Positions 16,035 to 23,441 of a DNA stretch of 34,181 nucleotides are shown here, piece by piece; the stretch's first letter is position 1, and each line of letters begins with the position of its first letter. The DNA is from an uncultured Lachnospiraceae bacterium (GTDB taxonomy: Bacteria > Bacillota > Clostridia > Lachnospirales > Lachnospiraceae), in the NCBI GenBank assembly GCA_947627245.1, contig CANQVH010000039.1, forward strand, positions 1 through 34,181, written 5' to 3'. The position numbers and the translations under genes are program-made. The notes beneath the pieces are model-generated. The model was not told the DNA's origin and made no database searches. It saw only the letters and a list, made by a program, of their open reading frames with translations.

Positions 16035-16399
16035 ACAAATATGTGGAGACAGCTTATCAGGAAAAAGAAAAACCGTTTGGGGAATACCCGCTCCAACTGG
16101 CTGAATATCTGATGGAGAGATTCGGGCTGAAAAAAGGCATGCGTATTCTGGACAATGGCTGCGGGAGGGGAGAGTTTCTTCATGCTTTCAGTTCCCTTGG
16201 GATGGAGGCGAGCGGAACGGATATTTCCGATTTTTGCAAGCAATCGAAGGTGGTGGATCTGAATCACGATATGCTTCCGTTTCCGGACAATTATTTTGAC
16301 GCGATTTTTTCAAAGTCGGTGATCGAGCACATTGAGAATACCGAGCATTATATGAGCGAGATGAGGCGTGTTCTGAAAGAGGGGGGGTACTTATTCTGA
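16031..16399 (+). CDS. SAM-dependent methyltransferase, 5' part (phase-OFF, frameshifted at a G tract)
   Basis: N-terminal 122 residues of a class I methyltransferase: motif I ILDNGCGRGEFL near residue 40, TDIS, and the YFDAIFSKSVIEHIE motif IV region. At 16381-16387 seven G place the frame into Y-L-F-stop (TGA 16397-16399), right after the VLKEGG motif where the fold should continue. With eight G it would read ...KEGGVLILMVPDW and join the downstream part into a 215-residue enzyme of normal size. The gene is best described as switched off in this sequence. It likely methylates the CMP-activated sugar or the glycan (inference from neighbours). Confidence 0.85.
   Translation: MNKYVETAYQEKEKPFGEYPLQLAEYLMERFGLKKGMRILDNGCGRGEFLHAFSSLGMEASGTDISDFCKQSKVVDLNHDMLPFPDNYFDAIFSKSVIEHIENTEHYMSEMRRVLKEGGYLF
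16381..16387 (+). repeat. Poly-G tract 4 (G7), inside methyltransferase
   Basis: Seven G preceded by A and followed by TAC. The tract covers the two glycine codons of the conserved LKEGG motif. G7 is OFF; G8 restores the complete reading frame to 16677. Confidence 0.88.
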
Positions 16400-16677
16400 T
16401 GGTTCCCGACTGGGAAACACAGTACTTCATCTTTTATCAGGACCCTACTCACATTCACCCTTACACCAAAAAGTCGGTCGACAGGCTGTTGAATATGTGT
16501 GAATTCAAAGAGGTCAGTTCTGAGAAATTTGTCCAGCTCCCCAGCGTGTGGAGGAATAGCGTCATGCGGTTTTTCAGCCGTATGATCCGTCTGGCGGGGC
16601 CGGTAAAGAAAATATATAAGAACAAATTTATACGTTTTTCGCGTGAACTGATGATATTGGGGAGTGGAACAAAATGA
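16399..16677 (+). CDS. SAM-dependent methyltransferase, 3' part (out of frame with its start)
   Basis: Continues the methyltransferase fold from MVPDWETQYF, with Y-Q-D-P-T-H-x-H-PY-T and the LL...F substructure typical of the C-terminal half of class I sugar methyltransferases. Its first ATG (16399) overlaps the upstream stop as TGATG, so re-initiation could yield a separate 92-residue piece and keep ribosomes moving to the next gene, whose ATGA start overlaps the stop here. It is unlikely to be an independent gene. It lacks a ribosome binding site of its own. Confidence 0.8.
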   Translation: MVPDWETQYFIFYQDPTHIHPYTKKSVDRLLNMCEFKEVSSEKFVQLPSVWRNSVMRFFSRMIRLAGPVKKIYKNKFIRFSRELMILGSGTK

Positions 16678-17519
16678 GCATTGTCTGGGGCGTGATGCAG
16701 GGCCGTTTTACGGATAAAGGGGGTTTTTACCCGCAGCAGTTTCCATGGGATGCATGGAAGCAGGAGTTTTATACTGCAGGGAAATACGGGATCGACTGCA
16801 TGGAATGGATGTTCAATGCGGAGCGCTATGAGGACAACCCGGTCTGGACGGACAACGGAAGGAAAGAAATCGCGGACATTGTGCAGGATTCCGGAGTAGG
16901 CGTCGGTTCAATTTGCGCCAACTACTATATGGAGCATTCCTTGCTGGCGGATGAAGCGGCGGATATTCTCGACCGTCTGCTGGATGCCGGGGAAGAACTG
17001 GGTGCAAGGCATATCGTTCTGCCCCTGTTTGGTGCGAGCGGGATTGAGGATGCTGATACGCTGTCTGAGCTGTCTGATTGGGTGGGGACACGGCTCTTGG
17101 GCCGGGACATCAGGGTGTGCCTTGAGACGGATATGCCCGTGGATTTCCAGCTTGCCGCATGCGACAGGTCAGGCGGTGACAGGATCGGAGTTTGCTATGA
17201 CGTAGGCAACGCGGCCGGAAGAGGCTGCGACTACGCGGACGATCTGTCAAAAATCAGTAGGGGGGGGTATTACCACGAGATTCATCTCAAGGATAAAAAG
17301 CTCAACGGGAACAGCGTAATGCTGGGACACGGTTCGGTCGATTTTTCCAAGGTTCTGAACATTGCCGAAGGCAGGGATCGACTGATGGTATACGAGAGCT
17401 TTTTTGATGTCTGTGCGGTAAAGGATACGGCAAGAAATATTGCATATATCAGGGGGATATTTGATGGGAAAAAAGATATTGTTTGTGGGGCTGGGGAGTG
17501 CGGGCCAGCGCCACCTTAG
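16674..17519 (+). CDS. Xylose-isomerase-like TIM-barrel sugar isomerase/epimerase, phase-ON
   Basis: A 281-residue protein of the AP-endonuclease-2-like TIM-barrel family (sugar phosphate isomerase/epimerase). Visible are GVMQGR at the start, a C-L-E-T strand, VCYDVGNA and HEIHLKDK, containing the expected metal-ligand Glu, Asp and His. Eight G at 17260-17267 encode the R-G-G before YYHEIHL (about residues 196-198), so the present length is ON; seven or nine G would truncate the enzyme before its last third. The end overlaps the next gene by 56 bases, giving an unusual C-terminus (GAGECGPAPP). Substrate unknown; probably the same modified sugar as its neighbours. Confidence 0.82.
   Translation: MSIVWGVMQGRFTDKGGFYPQQFPWDAWKQEFYTAGKYGIDCMEWMFNAERYEDNPVWTDNGRKEIADIVQDSGVGVGSICANYYMEHSLLADEAADILDRLLDAGEELGARHIVLPLFGASGIEDADTLSELSDWVGTRLLGRDIRVCLETDMPVDFQLAACDRSGGDRIGVCYDVGNAAGRGCDYADDLSKISRGGYYHEIHLKDKKLNGNSVMLGHGSVDFSKVLNIAEGRDRLMVYESFFDVCAVKDTARNIAYIRGIFDGKKDIVCGAGECGPAPP
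17260..17267 (+). repeat. Poly-G tract 5 (G8), inside TIM-barrel gene
   Basis: Eight G followed by TAT. In frame as sequenced. Either one-base change leads to a stop within about 70 bases. Confidence 0.82.
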
Positions 17520-18516
17520 GAATCTGAAAAGACTGTACGGAGACAATGCAGAGATTATGGCATACCGGGTACGCAAACTGCAGCGGGTGTTCGACGACAG
17601 GATGCATATCGTAGAAGGAAAGAATCTGGATGACGAATACGGCATCACGGTGTTTGACGACTACGACGAGGCGCTGCGGGCAAAGCCGGACATAGTTTTT
17701 ATTACGAATCAAAACAGCCGTCACATGGAGCATGCGTTAAAGGCGGCCAAAGCAGGGTGTCATCTGTTTATTGAAAAACCTCTGGCAGTGACGATGGAGG
17801 GCGTAGACGAACTGGCCGTCGAGATGAAAGCACATGGGAAGATTGCGTATGTCGGCTATCAGAATCGGCTGCATCCCTGTGTGAAAAAGGCGAAGGAAAT
17901 TTTGGGCGCTCATAAACTGGGCCGGATCTATATGGTCTACAGCGAGCTGGGCGAGTATCTGCCGGGGATGCATCCGTGGGAGGATTACCGGAATATGAAC
18001 GAAGCGCGGCAGGAGTCCGGCGGCGGAGTGGTGCTGTGCCAGCTTCATGAATTGGATTACCTGTATTATCTGTTTGGGACGCCGGAGGAGATTTATGCGG
18101 TCGGCGGACACAGAAGCGGTCTGGAGATCAATGTTGAGGATACGGCGACGGCACTGTGCCGATATGACTATGAGGGCAGCGAGTGCGCGGTAAACGTACA
18201 TCTTGATTTTTTGCAGTCGCCGCCTACCCGCCATTGCAAGATTGCAGGAGAGTTTGGGCGCTTCGAATTTGATTTGCTGAGAAATGAATACAAACTGTAC
18301 CTGACAGATGGGACAACGGAAGAAAAGACGTTCAGCGAATTTGAGCGAAACGATATGTTCTTGGAAGAACTGAGCATTTTCATGGATGCGGTATCCGGGC
18401 GCTGCGACAGGACGCTGATCGATATAAACGAGGGAAAGAAGAGTCTGGAGTTTGCTTTGAAAATCAAGGAAGCCATGAAGAACGGCGGTGTATGCCGGAA
18501 TATACATTTTTCCTGA
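17464..18516 (+). CDS. Gfo/Idh/MocA-family NAD(P)-dependent sugar oxidoreductase
   Basis: A 350-residue oxidoreductase with N-terminal Rossmann motif VGLGSAGQRH, the EKPLA motif near residue 104 with the catalytic-loop lysine, and GYQNRLHP. Family members oxidise or reduce hydroxyls on nucleotide or free sugars. Such enzymes recur in nonulosonate and flagellin-glycan clusters beside NeuA/NeuB homologues. The start is inside the previous gene, with AGGGGG about 8 bases before the ATG. No G tract of seven or more. Function on the keto-sugar precursor is inferred. Confidence 0.88.
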   Translation: MGKKILFVGLGSAGQRHLRNLKRLYGDNAEIMAYRVRKLQRVFDDRMHIVEGKNLDDEYGITVFDDYDEALRAKPDIVFITNQNSRHMEHALKAAKAGCHLFIEKPLAVTMEGVDELAVEMKAHGKIAYVGYQNRLHPCVKKAKEILGAHKLGRIYMVYSELGEYLPGMHPWEDYRNMNEARQESGGGVVLCQLHELDYLYYLFGTPEEIYAVGGHRSGLEINVEDTATALCRYDYEGSECAVNVHLDFLQSPPTRHCKIAGEFGRFEFDLLRNEYKLYLTDGTTEEKTFSEFERNDMFLEELSIFMDAVSGRCDRTLIDINEGKKSLEFALKIKEAMKNGGVCRNIHFS

Positions 18517-18565
18517 GAAGTGAATGCACAGTGCATTGTGCGTTTCAGGGGAAAGGAGACTGAGA

Positions 18566-19402
18566 ATGAACGCTGTAGAGCGATTAATGATTCCCGGGCG
18601 AGTCGTTATCATTACGGGAGGCGCCGGATTGCTGGGGAGAAAGCATGCCGAGGCTGTAATAGAAGGCGGCGGCATACCTGCCTTGCTGGATATTGCGGAT
18701 GAGTATCTCAGCCGTGCCAGAGAGACCCTGTCAGAAAAGTATCCGGGGAAAAAAGTGGAATGCCAAAAAGCAGACATTACCGATCGGCAGCAGGTAGAGA
18801 CAGTGGGTAATGTCTTGCTGGAGAAATACGGTCATATCGACGGCCTCATCAATAATGCGGCAAATAATCCCAAGGTGGAAGGCACGTCGGAAAACATGAA
18901 GCCAATTCGCTTTGAAAATTTTCCGATGTATATGTGGATGAATGATCTGGCTGTCGGGCTCACGGGTGCGTTTGTGTGCTCGCAGGTGTTTGGGGCGATC
19001 ATGGCCGAAAACAAGCGGGGGGGGGTAATTCTCAACATTTCTTCCGATTTGGGAATCATTGCCCCGGATCAGCGCATATATCGCCGCGAAGGACTGCCGG
19101 ATGACGAGCAGACGGTAAAGCCGGTCACTTATTCCGTAATCAAGCATGGGCTGATCGGGTTGACGAAGTATCTGGCTACATACTGGGCTGAAAGGGGAGT
19201 GCGGGCCAACGCACTGTGTCCGGGCGGTGTATTCAACGGACAGAATGATGAATTTCTGACGAAGCTCACGAATCTCATTCCCTTGGGGCGTATGGCAAAT
19301 GTGGACGAGTATAAGAGCACGGTGCTCTATATGCTTTCCGACGCCAGCAGCTATATGACAGGAAGCACCTTGATCGTGGACGGCGGGCGGACATGCTGGT
19401 GA
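18566..19402 (+). CDS. SDR-family oxidoreductase (PtmA-like), phase-ON
   Basis: Short-chain dehydrogenase of 278 residues: TGGAGLLGRKHA cofactor motif near 17, NNAANNP, ISSDLG with catalytic Ser about 160, Y-S-V-I-K (about Tyr189, Lys193) and the C-terminal LIVDGGRTCW. The last part and length recall the flagellin-modification SDR PtmA, which works beside PtmB (a NeuA homologue). Nine G at 19017-19025 encode R-G-G just before VILNISS; one G less creates an immediate TAA and one more truncates within about 80 bases, so slippage would remove the active site. The ATG at 18566 has AAAGGAG 7 bases upstream; the in-frame ATG 18524 lacks one. Confidence 0.88.
   Translation: MNAVERLMIPGRVVIITGGAGLLGRKHAEAVIEGGGIPALLDIADEYLSRARETLSEKYPGKKVECQKADITDRQQVETVGNVLLEKYGHIDGLINNAANNPKVEGTSENMKPIRFENFPMYMWMNDLAVGLTGAFVCSQVFGAIMAENKRGGVILNISSDLGIIAPDQRIYRREGLPDDEQTVKPVTYSVIKHGLIGLTKYLATYWAERGVRANALCPGGVFNGQNDEFLTKLTNLIPLGRMANVDEYKSTVLYMLSDASSYMTGSTLIVDGGRTCW
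19017..19025 (+). repeat. Poly-G tract 6 (G9), inside SDR gene
   Basis: Nine G followed by TAATTC. In frame as sequenced. Loss of one G puts TAA in frame directly after the tract. Confidence 0.84.
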
Positions 19403-19434
19403 GAAGGATATTATTGAAATGGGAGGATATAAAT

Positions 19435-21168
19435 ATGTCTTTTCTTTTGAAAGTAGATCAAGTTGGAGCAGATTATATAAGAACAACGAAAGAGAGTTCA
19501 AGGCCTGTTTATTATGATGAGCAGAAGAAAAAGCTTCTGGTTGGTTATGTATTCTGCGATAAAGAGAGAGAAGCCTTAGACTGTGGATGGGAGCAGGATC
19601 CCAAAGCTCTGCAGCAGTTTGATGGCTCTATGGCATTAATCTCGTGGGGGGCGAAAGTAGTTCTTTGCTCTGATTTGATGGGCTGTGAAAAAATATATTA
19701 TTATCAGGGCAATCACAGTTTTCTTGTATCAGATGATTTTTGGGATATTATCCGAGAAATACAGCCGAAATTCTCCGATCTTGATGAAAAAAATTTACGT
19801 GCGCGACTTCTTGTGGGAAGCGGATATTTGAGTGAGGAAACCGTCATCAAGGGAATGTCTATTTTGCTGCCGGCGGCAAGAGTTGAATACGATTTACTGT
19901 CTGGGAAATTGAAAAACGAGCAGTACCAACTCTACAGATTCAGTGGTGAAGTGACAGATATAGATGAGGCTGCAAAGAGAATCGGTCAGGCGATTGACAC
20001 AACGATACAGCGTATTCAGGAAAGACATGGAGACGTAGTATATGGTCTTGGACTTTCCGGTGGGCTGGACTCACGGCTTGCATTGCATTACGCATTAAAA
20101 AATGGTATGAGGCTATCCTGTTTCAATGTTTGCAAAAAGCGCCCCAATGGTGTTCTGACAGCAAGAAGTGTTCGATTGGCACAAAAATTGGCGGATTTAT
20201 ATTCTGTTCCCCTTACAATCGTGGAATGGGATCCTAAGCAGATTGGAGCAGTAAAACAGGTACAGCTCAGGCAATATCCTGACGGCCCTTTACAGGAGGC
20301 AGCGAGAGATATTTATAAATACGTACCGGATTGGAAACCGGATTTTGATGTCTTGCTGACCGGTGGTATGGGTATGGGGCAGCAGTTATTTGCTACGCAT
20401 TATGATGAAAAAGAAAACGCTGAGCTTTCTCAGATAATGGAATATGTTACAAACGGAATCCTTTACTCCTACAACAAAAGCATGATTAGCCGCGGCCTGC
20501 ATGTGCTGTTTGGAGCGCCAATCAAACAGAATTCCTTCCGCTATCCGTGGGAACAGAAATTATTTTTTGATTCGAGGGAAGACATAAATAGACGTGCAGT
20601 GGCGGTGGCAGAGAATCTCATGAATGAAGGGACTTCCTATTTTGAAACGATTTTCAATATTCGGGGAAGGTATTTTGGAGCATATTCGTGCAATGGTGCT
20701 TTTGAGAGCATGTACAGACTGAAACCGGCGTATTCTATTTATTCGTCCTATGTTCTTAAAGAAGCGTTGAGGTTTTCTACATGGTTATTGCCACATCGTG
20801 GTCTTACACGAGGAACCATTCGCTTCAATTTACCGGAGGCGAGTCAGATTGCGGAGGAAGGACATGATGCGGCACCTGCAAAGATCAATAATTTCCGATT
20901 CCTGAGAAAGTGTATGGCTCTGACAGATCGCGTAATTCGGGGAGATGGGTCGCATGTTTCGACAAAGTATTGGCGTTCGCAGGAGGTATGGCATTCGTTT
21001 GAGGAGGACATGAATTCTGGTGGCAAATGGTTCTGGGAAATTATGGATACAGATATACCGCTTGATGAGGTAAAGAAGACATCTGAAATTAAAATGACAT
21101 CACTTTGGGACACTAAACGTCTTTTGGATGCTTTAGAGACAAAAGAATATTTGAAGTGGGATGGATGA
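19435..21168 (+). CDS. Asparagine-synthetase-like ATP-dependent amide ligase without catalytic Cys2
   Basis: A 577-residue protein with an AsnB-like C-terminal synthetase domain: ATP-pyrophosphatase P-loop LSGGLDSR near residue 207 and LLTGGMGMGQ later. The N-terminal part resembles a glutaminase domain (FDGSMALI, CSDLMGCEKIYYY), but the protein starts M-S-F rather than M-C, so the nucleophile that releases ammonia from glutamine is absent. In O-antigen loci AsnB-like proteins amidate uronic acids (for example WbpS); a related ligase role is inferred. GGGAGG lies 7 bases before ATG 19435; an in-frame ATG at 19393 overlaps the SDR stop but lacks a site. From here to 26 kb base composition becomes visibly AT-richer, suggesting a separately acquired segment. 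Confidence 0.75.
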   Translation: MSFLLKVDQVGADYIRTTKESSRPVYYDEQKKKLLVGYVFCDKEREALDCGWEQDPKALQQFDGSMALISWGAKVVLCSDLMGCEKIYYYQGNHSFLVSDDFWDIIREIQPKFSDLDEKNLRARLLVGSGYLSEETVIKGMSILLPAARVEYDLLSGKLKNEQYQLYRFSGEVTDIDEAAKRIGQAIDTTIQRIQERHGDVVYGLGLSGGLDSRLALHYALKNGMRLSCFNVCKKRPNGVLTARSVRLAQKLADLYSVPLTIVEWDPKQIGAVKQVQLRQYPDGPLQEAARDIYKYVPDWKPDFDVLLTGGMGMGQQLFATHYDEKENAELSQIMEYVTNGILYSYNKSMISRGLHVLFGAPIKQNSFRYPWEQKLFFDSREDINRRAVAVAENLMNEGTSYFETIFNIRGRYFGAYSCNGAFESMYRLKPAYSIYSSYVLKEALRFSTWLLPHRGLTRGTIRFNLPEASQIAEEGHDAAPAKINNFRFLRKCMALTDRVIRGDGSHVSTKYWRSQEVWHSFEEDMNSGGKWFWEIMDTDIPLDEVKKTSEIKMTSLWDTKRLLDALETKEYLKWDG

Positions 21169-21195
21169 AAGTTTTGCAAAGAGGAGGTATGAACA

Positions 21196-22428
21196 TTGGA
21201 GGAAACCATAGCTTGTGCTGACAATACGATAAGGGTATTGCATGTCATAGGAAAGCTGGGCAGTGGAGGGATAGAAACGCTTCTGGTTTCGCTTATTGAG
21301 AATATGAGCAGATCAGATATGGAAATTCATTTTCTTCTTTTTGATGAAAAAGTGCAGGGATTTTATGATGATCTTGTGAAGCGTCAGGGTTGCGAACTGG
21401 ATTACATCAAATCGATAAACTGCAACAATAAAATCAGAAAGACAATCATACGCATGAAGCGCATCAAATCTTTTTTGGAGCAACAGAAATATACGATCGT
21501 TCATTTGCATGGAGGACCGCAGCAATACATATATGCTTATATTGCCCGCAGAACGGGAGCCAAAGCGGCAATCATTCATTCTCATAGCGTGAGGGAATCC
21601 GATGGACTGAGGACGAAAATGGTGTCGATTCTGAAATATTGTTTTAGAAATTCAGTTTCCTATTATTTGGCGTGTTCAGAGGAGGCTGCAAAATTTGCAT
21701 GGCCCAAGAATGTAAGTCGGGAAAAATGTGCTGTTTTAAAAAATGGTATTCCTGTTGATAAATATCGATTCAACAAAACGACACGCGACAGCTTCAGAAA
21801 AAAATATGGTTTGAATGAGAAATTTGTGATAGGTCATGTGGGCAGGTTTGCAAAAGAAAAAAACCATGAATTTCTTCTGGAAGTGTTTGATTTAATCTTA
21901 AAAGAAAATTCAGAAAGCGTACTTTTGCTTATCGGCGAAGGACCACTGGAAACGCCAATACGAGAAAAAGCGAACAAGTTAGGTATAGCAGACAATGTTC
22001 TGTTTTTTGGAACTACATACGATGTGGCGAGCGCGTTGATGGGAATGGATGTTATGTGCTTCCCGTCTGTTTGTGAAGGTCTGGGAATTGCGGTGATTGA
22101 AGCACAGGCTGCATCTTTGCAGGTAATTGCATCGGATAATGTCCCCGATAGCGCTGATATAACCGGATACATAAAGAGGTTAAACTTGAACGATCCAGCT
22201 CGTGTATGGGTGGATGCAATCAATGCCTACAGAGGAGGCTATAGAAGAACAGATATGTCTGATGCGATTAGAAAAGCAGGATATGACATTAAGGATTCCG
22301 CGGAAAAATTGGAAAAATTGTATAGGAATTTAGCATCTGCCTCGGGGGGGGGCAGTCGTCAGATAGCATTTGCGGTCTTTGAAGACACCCGGTCATACCG
22401 CTCCTGTATACAGGAGGTGGCGGCATGA
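21196..22428 (+). CDS. GT4 glycosyltransferase with poly-G-gated C-terminal tail
   Basis: GT-B fold family 4 transferase of 410 residues: N-terminal VLHVIGKLGSGGIETLL, NGIPVDKY, GHVGRFAKEKN and the donor-binding SVCEGLGIAVIEAQ (E-x7-E, near 290). A TTG start at 21196 is used because GAGGAGG is 8 bases upstream; the ATG at 21189 is in another frame and stops after ten codons. Near the 3' end nine G (22344-22352) are in frame and lead to a tail ending QEVAA at 22428, overlapping the next start. The catalytic fold is complete before the tract. Confidence 0.9.
   Translation: MEETIACADNTIRVLHVIGKLGSGGIETLLVSLIENMSRSDMEIHFLLFDEKVQGFYDDLVKRQGCELDYIKSINCNNKIRKTIIRMKRIKSFLEQQKYTIVHLHGGPQQYIYAYIARRTGAKAAIIHSHSVRESDGLRTKMVSILKYCFRNSVSYYLACSEEAAKFAWPKNVSREKCAVLKNGIPVDKYRFNKTTRDSFRKKYGLNEKFVIGHVGRFAKEKNHEFLLEVFDLILKENSESVLLLIGEGPLETPIREKANKLGIADNVLFFGTTYDVASALMGMDVMCFPSVCEGLGIAVIEAQAASLQVIASDNVPDSADITGYIKRLNLNDPARVWVDAINAYRGGYRRTDMSDAIRKAGYDIKDSAEKLEKLYRNLASASGGGSRQIAFAVFEDTRSYRSCIQEVAA
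22344..22352 (+). repeat. Poly-G tract 7 (G9), end of GT4 gene
   Basis: Nine G followed by CAG. G9 keeps the tail open to 22428. Eight G stops at TAG 22364-22366 and ten G at TGA 22380-22382, both before the downstream hairpin. Confidence 0.84.
22401..22416 (+). promoter_or_regulatory. Hairpin sequestering the ribosome binding site of the second GT2 gene
   Basis: CTCCTGTATACAGGAG is a perfect inverted repeat (6-bp stem, TATA loop). Its 3' arm is the Shine-Dalgarno CAGGAGG of the ATG at 22425. Only ribosomes in the G9 tail frame translate across it. Confidence 0.65.
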
Positions 22429-23441
22429 CGGAGATTATATTGAGCATTATTATAGGCGCTTATAATGAAGAAAGAAATATCAAAAGGTGTTTACGGTCGA
22501 TCTTGGATAATACCTTGAGCGAGATAGAGGTGATCGTAGTAGATGATGGTTCTACGGATGAAACATATAATATTTGCACGAAAATAGCTGAAGAAGATAA
22601 GCGTTTGCGGGTAATCAGAAAAGAAAACGGCGGAGTATCTTCCGCAAGAAATATAGGGCTCAAAATGGCAAAAGGAACATATTTTGCTTTTATTGACGGA
22701 GATGATTATGTCTCTCCCCAGATGTTTGAGGTGATGATTGATTCCCTGATGCAGCAGAATGCAGATATATGCTATTGCAGATGCATAAAAGAGACATTAA
22801 CTGGAGAAGTAACATGGAAGTCTCGCAAATATAAAACGCCTTTAGTAATTGGAAGAGACAATGTATTCAAAATGGTATTAAGTGAAAAGCGCACAGTAGG
22901 GATGGGAGCGTGTGGGAAGATTGCAAAAAGAAGTATACAGGAGGAGAACCAGATTTACTTTGATGAGAAGCTTCATTGGGGTGAAGATGGGGTATTCTGG
23001 TGCAGGTATCATGTTTTTGCAGAGAGAATGACGCTCATCAATGAGTGCTTTTACCATTGTGTATTAGATGGAAATAATGTAACTACTATTTCAAGATTGA
23101 CCCCAAGACAATTAACATATGTAGATGCTTGTGAGCAGATTGTTTGTTTAGGGAACGACACATCAAAATATTTTGGATATCTTGCAAAAGCAAAATACCA
23201 TGAAAGTATAGGACATATGTACATAAGAACCTATATATATAATGAAGAAAATCGACTGCCGGATAAATTAGAGAGGGGAATAAAGAAATACAGATGGGAA
23301 TTCTATTCTTCACCGGAAGTTTATTTTTCGGTGAAATGCTATTATTTTATAATGTTATGCTCGATAAATCTTCATATAGACGCTAAATGGATTTTTAAGT
23401 TAAAAAGTCTTAAAGAAATCATAGCTAAAAAGAGGAAATGA
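22425..23441 (+). CDS. GT2 glycosyltransferase
   Basis: Family 2 transferase of 338 residues: LSIIIGAYNEERNI, VIVVDDGSTDET, NGGVSSARN and the metal site FIDGDDY near residue 90, then a W-G-E-D segment. It shares the core layout of the first GT2 gene but is a distinct protein. The ATG overlaps the GT4 stop, and its AGGAGG is hidden in a hairpin, so expression probably follows the state of tract 7. It overlaps the polymerase gene by four bases. Confidence 0.92.
   Translation: MTEIILSIIIGAYNEERNIKRCLRSILDNTLSEIEVIVVDDGSTDETYNICTKIAEEDKRLRVIRKENGGVSSARNIGLKMAKGTYFAFIDGDDYVSPQMFEVMIDSLMQQNADICYCRCIKETLTGEVTWKSRKYKTPLVIGRDNVFKMVLSEKRTVGMGACGKIAKRSIQEENQIYFDEKLHWGEDGVFWCRYHVFAERMTLINECFYHCVLDGNNVTTISRLTPRQLTYVDACEQIVCLGNDTSKYFGYLAKAKYHESIGHMYIRTYIYNEENRLPDKLERGIKKYRWEFYSSPEVYFSVKCYYFIMLCSINLHIDAKWIFKLKSLKEIIAKKRK

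Noticed and set aside
19646..19651. G6 run in the AsnB-like gene
   Set aside because: Shorter than the other tracts and expected by chance at this frequency; gene is in frame.
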